Below are positions 1 to 5,672 of a stretch of DNA of 5,672 nt, in pieces. The first letter of the stretch is position 1. Every line of letters begins with the position of its first letter. The notes under the pieces are model-generated. The model was not told the origin of the DNA. It saw nothing but the letters and a program-made list of their open reading frames with translations, and did not search any database. A program made the position numbers and the translations under genes. Source of the DNA: Phenylobacterium sp. (GTDB lineage Bacteria > Pseudomonadota > Alphaproteobacteria > Caulobacterales > Caulobacteraceae). Location of the stretch: contig JAQGIJ010000345.1 in NCBI GenBank assembly GCA_028291285.1, forward strand, positions 1-5,672, in the 5' to 3' direction.

Positions 1-98
1 ACGCCTGACCCCCATCCCGATGGAGCAGTCCCGACGGTCCATCACCCCGAACGCCGCAGCGGGAGCCGCGGCGAAGGTTAAACGAGCCCGAGGGAAGA

Positions 99-185
99 GG
101 TATCGGAAGAGCACCAACCGCGCAATATCAAAAAGGCCGCAGCCCAAGGTCGCACCGATACCCCAAACGGCCTTAATAAGCCGTT
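99..185. repeat. Cluster of overlapping inverted repeats
   Basis: Three perfect inverted repeats interlock here. GGTATCGG (99-106) pairs with CCGATACC (155-162). AAGGCCG (133-139) pairs with CGGCCTT (168-174). AACGGC (166-171) pairs with GCCGTT (180-185). The second crosses the first and shares bases with the third, so not all can form at once in a simple fold. The segment is also visibly richer in A/T than the genes. The repeats are seen directly; any RNA or regulatory role is inference. Confidence 0.4.
130..174 (-). terminator. Possible intrinsic terminator downstream of the operon
   Basis: Read on the minus strand, AAGGCCG (174-168) is followed after a 28-base loop by its exact reverse complement CGGCCTT (139-133), which runs into a five-T tract (134-130). 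This is a GC-rich 7-bp stem with a U-tract, about 118 bases past the last stop, a sensible place for the operon to end. The loop is long and the stem short, and competing repeats overlap it, so the call is tentative. Confidence 0.35.
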
Positions 186-291
186 GAAGATTCGGGCCGA
201 CAAGGCTTGCTTCCGCTCAACGAATCGGCGCGACGGCGCAGGTCCGTTCGGTGGCCAGAGCTTGGCGCCGGGCTCCCCCCCCCGCCGGCCC

Positions 292-1650
292 TCACATACC
301 ACGGGTGCCCGCCGCGGGGGCGCCCGACGGCGAAGTCGGCCGCGTCGTGCCCTCTCCACCAGCTGAGCGCGGCCGGGGCGGCGGCGACGGACAGCTCGTC
401 CCCTTCCGGGCGTCGCGGCTTTCCGCGGCCAGGCGCGCCACCTCCGCCACCTGCTGCGGCTGGGCCGCGGCATAGGCGGCACGGGCGGCGCGGTCGGCCG
501 CGAGGCGGGCTTCGATGTCGGCCGCGGTCAGGCGCAAGCCGAAGTCGGCCGGTATGTCCGGGTTGGAACGGCCGCTGATGCGGTCGAGGATCATGCCGCC
601 CAAGACTTCCTTGTAGTGGGCGCTTTCCCAGTAATGCGCCATCCGCGCCTGCGGCCGATCCAGCGGCGGCACCGCCTCGGTGGTTATGCTGTTGTAGCCG
701 CTGAAGTCCCACAGAGGGGTCCCGGCTGCCGCCGCCAGCGCGGTCACCTGGCGCTTCCAGGCTTCGTAGGTGGGCCACAACCCGGCGGCGCGCGCCACCT
801 CGGCCTCGCGCGCATGGGCCGGCGAGAAGAACAGCGTCAGCTTGACGTGTCTCTGGCGCGCCAGGTCCAGCATTTGCTGCAGCTGCGCCAGCGTATTCAC
901 GCCTCGGGCCGGGTCGGCCAGGCAGAAGACACGGCGCGGCGGCGGAAAGTATTCCTGGGTCAGATAGGCCTGGTTGGCGCCGATGAACGACTCCCGGTGC
1001 TTGTAAGGCCGATCCGCCGCCCAGGCGCCATGGCCGTCGTAGTGCTGGCTAACCTCGAGCGGTTCCCGCCGCGCGGCCAGATCGTGATTGTAGACCAGCG
1101 TCTTCCAGCTCGGCTCCAGGGCGTTGGCCAGCAGCAGCTTAGGGAGATCGCGGACCAGTCCGCCGGAGCGCAGCCGGGCGGCGTCGAATTCCTCGTTGGC
1201 CGGCCGGCTGGCGTTGAACATCCAGAAGTCCAATCCGACCACGGCGACCTTCACCGGCGCCTCGCGGGTCGCCAGCTCGAAGTAGTCGCGCACCTCGCCC
1301 ATGGTGGCGCCGCCGAACGCCAGATTGTAGGCGGGCCCTGCGCCGTCGGCCCAGCCCGGGTGGGTGGGGTCCAGGCCGATGCGGGTCCGGGAGGTGCCGA
1401 GGATCACCGCGCGCGGCTGGAAGGTCCGCACGGCGTGGGCTTTGGCGAAGCGGCCCACGGCGCTGCGCGTCTTCTCGGCGTTGACCCCGGGGATCTCGAC
1501 CAAGCGCCACACGCCGAACGGATCGACCAGCAGGTTGAAGAGGGCGACCAGCCCGACCAGCGCCAGGACTGCGCCGATCAGGCCCAGGGCATAGCGCCGC
1601 GCCGCGCCCTCCTCGGCCAGTTCCGTCAGGTTCCTGGATGTGGAATCCAT
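292..1650 (-). CDS. Membrane-anchored SGNH/DltD-like (AlgX/AlgJ-like) acyl-transfer partner
   Basis: A 452-residue protein with a short cytoplasmic N-terminus, one membrane segment (about 20-42, YALGLIGAVLALVGLVALF) and a periplasmic domain. SGNH-like marks are ILGTSRTRIGLDP (Ser87, candidate nucleophile), NLAFGGATM (109-117) and a C-terminal YWESAHYKEVLGG, where His345 is the likely catalytic His and Glu342 stands where DltD and most SGNH enzymes have Asp (DxxH). By analogy with DltD and AlgJ/AlgX it would work with the MBOAT protein to pass the acyl group to its acceptor. The ATG lies 4 bases after the MBOAT stop with no obvious Shine-Dalgarno. About 367-412 are an Ala/Arg-rich helix. The last 37 or so residues (Pro/Ser/Gly-rich, ending GTRGM) have codon-position composition unlike the rest and are probably out of frame, so the true C-terminus may differ. 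Family membership is inferred from motifs; the catalytic role is less sure. Confidence 0.82.
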   Translation of the reverse strand: MDSTSRNLTELAEEGAARRYALGLIGAVLALVGLVALFNLLVDPFGVWRLVEIPGVNAEKTRSAVGRFAKAHAVRTFQPRAVILGTSRTRIGLDPTHPGWADGAGPAYNLAFGGATMGEVRDYFELATREAPVKVAVVGLDFWMFNASRPANEEFDAARLRSGGLVRDLPKLLLANALEPSWKTLVYNHDLAARREPLEVSQHYDGHGAWAADRPYKHRESFIGANQAYLTQEYFPPPRRVFCLADPARGVNTLAQLQQMLDLARQRHVKLTLFFSPAHAREAEVARAAGLWPTYEAWKRQVTALAAAAGTPLWDFSGYNSITTEAVPPLDRPQARMAHYWESAHYKEVLGGMILDRISGRSNPDIPADFGLRLTAADIEARLAADRAARAAYAAAQPQQVAEVARLAAESRDARKGTSCPSPPPRPRSAGGEGTTRPTSPSGAPAAGTRGM

Positions 1651-1654
1651 CGGA

Positions 1655-3175
1655 TCAGAACTGGAAGTAGATGAATTCTTTGACGTGGCCGCCGAGCGCC
1701 ACCAGGGCCGCCGCCGCCACGGTCGCGGAGGGTGCCAGCCAGGCCATCGACGGGCGCCAGGCGATCCGGCTGGGCGCGGGCTGGGTGCCGGCCGGCATCG
1801 ACAGATGCGGCCGATAGCGGGCGAGCAGCTGGTACGCGTTGGGCGCGAGCCAGCACAGGGCGAAGCCGCCGGCCAGGGCCGCCAGCCAGAGCGCGTCGGG
1901 CGCCGCCGTTCCCGCGCCGCCGCCGGCGAGCATGCCGCGATAGATTCGGCCCGCCGCCGGCACGCTCGCCGCCTGGAACATGACGAATCCGGCCAGCACC
2001 GCGAGCAGCGTCAGGGTCCGGCCGGCCAGCCGCTCCACCACCCCGACCGGAACGGCCCACAGCTTGCGGGTGAGGCGCCAGGCGTGATTGGCCACCAGGA
2101 AGGCGCCATGCATGACGCCGAACAGCAGGTAGTGCCAACCGGCGCCGTGCCAGACGCCCGCCACCGCCATGGTCAGCAGGGTGGGCCCGCAGACCAGTAC
2201 CGCGAAGGCGCCGAGGTCGCGCGGCAGCGCCTTGACGAAGATCTTCCGCCCCGACTGCGCCCGCCGCCGGGTCAGCGACAGCAGCACCGGGCTGTAGATG
2301 TAGTCGGTGAGAAAGCGCGTCAGCGAGATGTGCCAGCGTTGCCAATAGTCGATCACGCTGGTCGCCTTGAACGGCGAATTGAAGTTCAGCGGCAGGCGCA
2401 GGCCCAGCAGCAGCGAGGAGCCGAGCGCCATGTCGGTATAGGCCGAGAAGTCGAAATAGATCTGCAGCGCGAAGGCCGCCGCCCCGGCCCAGGCCGTCGG
2501 CGCACTCGGCACCTGGCCGGCCTGGGCGGCGGCGAACACCGGCTCGGACCAGCCGGCGAAGGGCTGCGCCAGCAACACCTTTTTGGATAGCCCGACGACG
2601 ATCAGCGTCAGGCCGGCGGCCACGTCGCGCCAGGGCAGGCGGCCGGCGTCAGGGTCGCGGAACTGCCGCACCATTTCCGGATGGTGGATGATCGGGCCGG
2701 CGATGAGGTGGGGGAAATAGGTGACGAACAGCAGGTAGTGGAGCAAGTCGTCGTCCTCGATCGCGCCGCGGCTGCTGTCCACAAGGTAGGTGATCTGGGT
2801 GAAGGTGAAGAAGGAGATCGCCAGCGGCAGGACGATGCCGCCGGCGTTCCAATGAAGGCCCAGCGTGCTCAGCAGGAAGCCCATGTATTTGAAGTAGGCC
2901 AGCAGCAGCAGGTTGACGGCGACGCCGCCGACCAGCAGCGCCCGCCGCCGGCGCCCGCCGGCCAAGCGGATCAGCCCGCCCGTGACGAAATTGAAGCCGG
3001 CGGAGCCCAGCAGCAGCAACAGGTACGGCGGGTTCCACCAGCCGTAGAAGAGCAGCGAGGCGAGGACCAGCCAGGCCAGCGCCGCGCGGCGCCCGGCGCG
3101 CCTGGCCAGCAGGTAGAAGCCGACCACCACGGGCGGCAGGAACAGCAACAGGTAGGTGAAGGAGTTGAACAGCAT
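1655..3175 (-). CDS. MBOAT-family O-acyltransferase (AlgI/DltB-like)
   Basis: A 506-residue polytopic inner-membrane protein beginning MLFNSFTYLLLFLPPVVVGFY, the standard opening of AlgI-like proteins. It has many hydrophobic segments through its length. The conserved core is present: ISFFTFTQITYLVD (about 120-133), FPHLIAGPI (about 154-162), QIYFDFSAYTDMALGSSLLLG (about 238-258) and NFNSPFKATSVIDYWQRWHISL (about 264-285). The active-site region is VWHGAGWHYLLFGVMHG, with His343 as the likely catalytic His and His356 also conserved. It ends in FIYFQF, the usual MBOAT C-terminus. The family passes acyl groups from a cytoplasmic donor to an extracytoplasmic acceptor such as alginate, cellulose or teichoic acid. 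Here the donor is probably the acyl-ACP of the same operon. The ATG follows the FkbH-like stop by 3 bases with no clear Shine-Dalgarno, so translation probably depends on coupling. Neighbours argue against the alginate operon itself: no other alg gene is present. Confidence 0.93.
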   Translation of the reverse strand: MLFNSFTYLLLFLPPVVVGFYLLARRAGRRAALAWLVLASLLFYGWWNPPYLLLLLGSAGFNFVTGGLIRLAGGRRRRALLVGGVAVNLLLLAYFKYMGFLLSTLGLHWNAGGIVLPLAISFFTFTQITYLVDSSRGAIEDDDLLHYLLFVTYFPHLIAGPIIHHPEMVRQFRDPDAGRLPWRDVAAGLTLIVVGLSKKVLLAQPFAGWSEPVFAAAQAGQVPSAPTAWAGAAAFALQIYFDFSAYTDMALGSSLLLGLRLPLNFNSPFKATSVIDYWQRWHISLTRFLTDYIYSPVLLSLTRRRAQSGRKIFVKALPRDLGAFAVLVCGPTLLTMAVAGVWHGAGWHYLLFGVMHGAFLVANHAWRLTRKLWAVPVGVVERLAGRTLTLLAVLAGFVMFQAASVPAAGRIYRGMLAGGGAGTAAPDALWLAALAGGFALCWLAPNAYQLLARYRPHLSMPAGTQPAPSRIAWRPSMAWLAPSATVAAAALVALGGHVKEFIYFQF

Positions 3176-3178
3176 GTG

Positions 3179-5065
3179 TCAGGCGGGCCGCTCGATTACG
3201 TAGGGCAGGTCCGGCGCGGACCAGCCGGCCAGGTCCAGCCGCCAGTGCGTGGCCCCGTCCGTCCTGTCCCCGGCGCAGCTGAAGCCCAGCCGGGCGTAAT
3301 GATCGCGCACCAGGCCGTTGCGCGGCGTGGGCAGGTAGCTGCCGGCCAGCGCCACCGCCCTCTCGGCCAGGGCGAGGCGCGCGAGCTCCGCCAGCATCCC
3401 CTCCTCCACCCGGCGGCCGAGCACGCGGCAGCTCATCAGCCAGGTGTCGATCTCCCAGAGACCGCCGCCCGCCCGTCGGCAGATTACCACCCCGATCAGC
3501 CCGCTGTCGCCGAAGTCGTCGGCGAGGCGGAAGCTCAGCCCGACCAGCTCGCCGCTGGTCTCGATCCGCTGCACCTCGGCCTCTGTGCGGCGCCGGGTCG
3601 TCAGGTTGAACTGGTTGGACTTGTTGATCAGCTGCGCGATGCGGCCGCGATCGACGGCGGTGAACAGCCGGACCGTCAGCACCATGCGCAGCGAGCGCAG
3701 ATAGGCGTCGAGTTCGCCCAGCTCCTGCTGGCGGTCGCGGCGTTGCGCCTCGTTGGCGTACTGCTCGGCGCGCACGCGGTCCTCGAGCGACAGCGTGGGG
3801 ACATCGAAATAGCCGGCCTCCAGCAGCTGCAGCGGAAACCCCGCGGGGTCGGCGCCCAGCTCCGGCACAGCCACGTCCGGCAAGGCGCTGCGGACCAGGC
3901 CACGCTCGGCCGGGTTGTCGTCGAGCAGCACCAGGCTGTCGAGGCCGATAGACAGCTCCGCGGCGATGCTGCGCAGGTTGTCCGGCTTGGGGTCCCAGTT
4001 GGCCACAAAGGCCGAGATGTGCTCGGGACGCAGCAGCATCTCCGGATGCGTGGCGAACGCCTCGCGGGCCAGCTCCGGGTCGTTCTTCGAGCAGACCGCC
4101 AGCAGCACACCGCGCCGGCGCAGCGCCAGCGCCGTGCGCTGAACCTCGAGAAAGGCCTCGCCCAGGGGGTCGCCCTGGCCCAGCACCAGGCCGTCGCGGC
4201 CGTCGTCGCCGACGCAGCCGCCCCACAGCGTGTTGTCCAGGTCAAGCACTAGGCACTTGCGCGCCAGTCCGCGAATCCCGGCCAGGGTGCGCGCCAGGGC
4301 GTCGGCATAGCGGGGCAGCAGCGCCGGCGCAAACGGCACCTTGGCCGTGTACCAGCCCACCGGCTCGTGCCATGCCTCCAGCCCCACGGTCTCGGCCAGC
4401 GCCGCGGCGTCGAACAGTATCGCGCCCGGCAGCGTCTCCAGGGCGTCGTTCAGCGCCGCCGTCAGCCGCAGCGGGCTGCCCGGCAGACGCCGCTCCAGAC
4501 TGCCCTGCAGGCGTTCCGGCGGGCGCACCACGGTCTGCACCAGCACCTGCCGCCCGGCCCGCTGCTGCGCCGTGACGATTTGCCGGAAATGGGCGAGCGT
4601 GCGCTGCAGCCAGTCGGCGGCCTGGGCCGTGTCGGTGGGGTCCTCGGGCCAGGGCGGCAGCGCGCGGGCCCCGAGCGCCACGACCACCACGTCCAGCTCC
4701 GCGGCGCTCAAGGCGCTGTCCTGCGCCAGCGCCTGCGCCGCGGTGGCGTAGGGCGCCTCGGTCACCTCCAGCGCCAGGCCATGGCGCAGCCCGCTGCCGA
4801 TCAGCGCCTGGGCCACGTGCCCGGTGGTGGCGTCCGACAGAAGGGCGAGCCGCAGCGGCGTGAGGTCCTTGCGCGCGTCCGGACCTGCGGCGCGCAAGGC
4901 GGCGGCGAGATGGCCGAGCTGGAGGGCGTCGAGGCGATACTGCGCCAGCCGGCGCAGCGCCGGGCCGCAGCCCTCGCCGGCCGCAGCGGCCTGCCGCAGC
5001 CGCGCGCGGAAGTCGTCGGGCGCCCGCGCAAGCCAGGCCAGCCCGAGCGCTCTGTCCTCCACCAT
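3179..5065 (-). CDS. FkbH-like HAD-IIIC phosphatase/acyl-loading protein
   Basis: A 628-residue multidomain cytoplasmic protein. Residues about 1-65 are helical. About 70-255 resemble the SGNH/Rossmann-like N-terminal domain of long FkbH-like proteins, ending in WYTAKVPFAPALLPRYAD. About 268-400 are a HAD domain with all four motifs: DLDNTLWGG (Asp275, Asp277), CSKND (Ser326), NWDPKPDNL (Lys360) and LLDDNPAER (Asp382, Asp383). About 450-620 are a GNAT-like domain with the family signatures NKSNQFNLTTRR and WLMSCRVLGRRVEEGML. Characterised FkbH-type enzymes of polyketide and tetronate pathways take 1,3-bisphosphoglycerate, remove phosphate and load glyceryl onto an ACP; the intact motifs and adjacent ACP are consistent with this. 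The actual substrate here is inferred. The ATG at 5063-5065 follows the ACP stop by 6 bases, with AAGGG about 10 bases upstream. The length is normal for the long form and there is no sign of damage. Confidence 0.9.
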   Translation of the reverse strand: MVEDRALGLAWLARAPDDFRARLRQAAAAGEGCGPALRRLAQYRLDALQLGHLAAALRAAGPDARKDLTPLRLALLSDATTGHVAQALIGSGLRHGLALEVTEAPYATAAQALAQDSALSAAELDVVVVALGARALPPWPEDPTDTAQAADWLQRTLAHFRQIVTAQQRAGRQVLVQTVVRPPERLQGSLERRLPGSPLRLTAALNDALETLPGAILFDAAALAETVGLEAWHEPVGWYTAKVPFAPALLPRYADALARTLAGIRGLARKCLVLDLDNTLWGGCVGDDGRDGLVLGQGDPLGEAFLEVQRTALALRRRGVLLAVCSKNDPELAREAFATHPEMLLRPEHISAFVANWDPKPDNLRSIAAELSIGLDSLVLLDDNPAERGLVRSALPDVAVPELGADPAGFPLQLLEAGYFDVPTLSLEDRVRAEQYANEAQRRDRQQELGELDAYLRSLRMVLTVRLFTAVDRGRIAQLINKSNQFNLTTRRRTEAEVQRIETSGELVGLSFRLADDFGDSGLIGVVICRRAGGGLWEIDTWLMSCRVLGRRVEEGMLAELARLALAERAVALAGSYLPTPRNGLVRDHYARLGFSCAGDRTDGATHWRLDLAGWSAPDLPYVIERPA

Positions 5066-5071
5066 CCGCAG

Positions 5072-5320
5072 TCAGCCCTTCTGCTTGGTCGCGATCAGGC
5101 CGAGGAGGTCGCCGACGTTCTTGAGGCCCGCGAGTTCCTGCGTTCCGAACCGGATGCCGAACCGCTGCTCCACCGCCACCATCAAGAGCACGTGGCGTAG
5201 GGAATCCCACCCCGGCACGTCGGCGGCGGTCAGATCCGGGGTCAACACCAAGGCGTCGTTGTCGAAACAGTCACGGAACACCGTCTCCAGCGCCTGCAGG
5301 GTCTCGGGGCTTACGGGCAC
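5072..5320 (-). CDS. Acyl carrier protein
   Basis: A small acidic four-helix carrier protein that should hold an acyl group as a thioester on a phosphopantetheine arm in the cytoplasm. The attachment motif is GWDSLRH, with Ser40 in the numbering used here (codon 5201-5203). The flanking pattern (LTPDLTAADVPGWDSL, then VAVEQRFGIRF and LKNVGDLLGLI) is typical of stand-alone ACPs found beside FkbH-like enzymes. I chose the GTG at 5318-5320, giving 82 residues beginning MPVSPETLQALETVF, which fits the family start and has a TAAGG about 9 bases upstream. A TTG at 5357-5359 would add a basic 13-residue extension unlike an ACP. The stop TGA is 6 bases before the FkbH-like start, so the pair is probably coupled. 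It is the likely acceptor for the group loaded by the next gene and the donor for the MBOAT protein, the role DltC plays in D-alanylation. A phosphopantetheinyl transferase must be encoded elsewhere. Confidence 0.9.
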   Translation of the reverse strand: MPVSPETLQALETVFRDCFDNDALVLTPDLTAADVPGWDSLRHVLLMVAVEQRFGIRFGTQELAGLKNVGDLLGLIATKQKG

Positions 5321-5402
5321 GATTCGGGGCCTTACAGGATGAGACGTCCTTCTAGGCAAGGCGCCCGATCACCGGCAAGCCCTCCAGCGCGCCGGACGCC
5401 GG

Positions 5403-5672
5403 TTACTGCTCGTGTAGGGCGTGCTCCATGGTGTCGGTGATCGGCGACACCAGGAAGCCCATCAGGGTCCGCTTGCCGCTGACGAACATCACGCTGGCCG
5501 GCATGCCGGGGGTGATGCGCTCATCCGGCTTCAGCTTGGTCAGCTCCTTCGGATCGATCCGCACGTCGACCCGGTAGAAGCCCATGGCGCTGGCGTCCGG
5601 CCCGCCGTTGGAGGTCGTCTGGGAGCGGGCGGCCGGCGACGGACTGGACTTGTCGGGCGCGACCATCGCCAC
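5403..5672 (-). CDS. HlyD-family type I secretion membrane-fusion protein, C-terminal fragment (partial)
   Basis: This is the last 88 or so codons of a periplasmic adaptor that would link an inner-membrane ABC exporter to an outer-membrane channel. The start lies beyond the right edge; the Met seen near the edge is internal. Family features are a beta-strand segment (GFYRVDVRIDPKEL), then ITPGMPASVMF, which matches the conserved PGM-x-V signature near the end of HlyD/PrtE/AprE proteins, and the terminal GKRTLMGFLVSPITD, matching the usual 'G.RT...YL..P..D' ending. It stops with TAA at 5403-5405. A Ser/Pro/Ala-rich, low-complexity stretch before GFYRV looks longer than the short linker usual in this family. 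The gene precedes the acyl carrier gene on the same strand, 43-82 bases away depending on that gene's start. Its ABC transporter partner is not in the window. The family call is firm; the cargo is unknown. Confidence 0.85.
   Translation of the reverse strand: MAMVAPDKSSPSPAARSQTTSNGGPDASAMGFYRVDVRIDPKELTKLKPDERITPGMPASVMFVSGKRTLMGFLVSPITDTMEHALHEQ

Larger units (their letters stand above)
1..291. other. Region beyond the operon with no convincing gene
   Basis: No frame here shows both sustained coding composition and recognisable protein features. The part nearest the operon (about 284-291) may be the tail of a frameshifted reading of the last gene. There is a run of nine Cs at 275-283, and the inverted-repeat cluster sits at 99-185. 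A minus-strand ATG at 40-42 runs open to the left edge (MDRRDC...), preceded by a G-rich stretch. It could be the start of the next gene, but 14 codons are too few to judge. No tRNA, promoter or mobile-element end was recognised. Confidence 0.4.

Noticed and set aside
2..187. Plus-strand frame open from the left edge, possibly the end of a convergent gene
   Set aside because: The first dozen codons look coding-like, but the rest is Lys/Arg-rich with poor third-position G/C, and no family is recognisable in 61 codons.
616..1674. Plus-strand open frame of 352 codons opposite the SGNH-like gene
   Set aside because: It is Gly/Arg/Gln-rich with no recognisable domain and is antisense to a gene with clear motifs. 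Long open shadows are expected at this G/C content.
2862..3020. Repeated CAGCAGCAG-like triplets
   Set aside because: They encode Leu/Ala runs on the minus strand in MBOAT membrane segments and are not a distinct repeat element.
2649..4226. Minus-strand open frame of 525 codons overlapping the FkbH-like and MBOAT genes
   Set aside because: The product is extremely Arg/Pro/Gly-rich and crosses a real gene boundary out of frame.
2681..4252. Plus-strand open frame of 523 codons opposite the MBOAT and FkbH-like genes
   Set aside because: It spans two unrelated genes antisense, is full of Gln/Ala/Arg runs and matches no family. It is a composition shadow.
5321..5402. CCGGC/GCCGG stem between the adaptor and ACP as a terminator or promoter region
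   Set aside because: The stem is only 5 bp with no T-tract, and no convincing -35/-10 pair is visible.

Overview
The window is a GC-rich stretch, very high in G/C at third codon positions. It looks like DNA from a Gram-negative bacterium, most likely a proteobacterium, because it holds the end of a type I secretion membrane-fusion protein and an AlgI-type MBOAT acyltransferase. The genus cannot be fixed from the sequence.

All supported genes lie on the minus strand and read from the right edge to the left. In transcription order they are: the C-terminal end of an HlyD-family adaptor (5403-5672, start outside the window); a small acyl carrier protein (5072-5320, possibly from 5359); a 628-residue FkbH-like HAD-IIIC protein (3179-5065); an AlgI/DltB-like membrane-bound O-acyltransferase (1655-3175); and a membrane-anchored SGNH/DltD-like protein (292-1650). 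The last four are separated by only 6, 3 and 4 bases, so they almost certainly form one translationally coupled operon. No promoter is visible for it, so it is probably transcribed from upstream of the window. The leftmost 291 bases hold no convincing gene. They contain overlapping inverted repeats, one of which could be the operon's terminator.

The four coupled genes make functional sense together. An FkbH-like enzyme can load a three-carbon glyceryl-type unit onto a carrier protein. The MBOAT protein can move an acyl group from carrier to acceptor across the inner membrane. The anchored SGNH-type protein can complete or edit the transfer in the periplasm. This mirrors the layout of the D-alanylation system (DltA loader, DltC carrier, DltB MBOAT, DltD), with FkbH in place of the adenylating ligase. 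The acceptor is unknown. The neighbouring secretion gene hints at a cell-surface or secreted product, but this is inference.

The main irregularity is at the 3' end of the last gene. From about position 409 downward, codon-position composition switches to the frame one base behind (-1), which suggests a frameshift, either real or from sequencing. A run of nine Cs at 275-283 lies just beyond the present stop, where a second shift may have happened.
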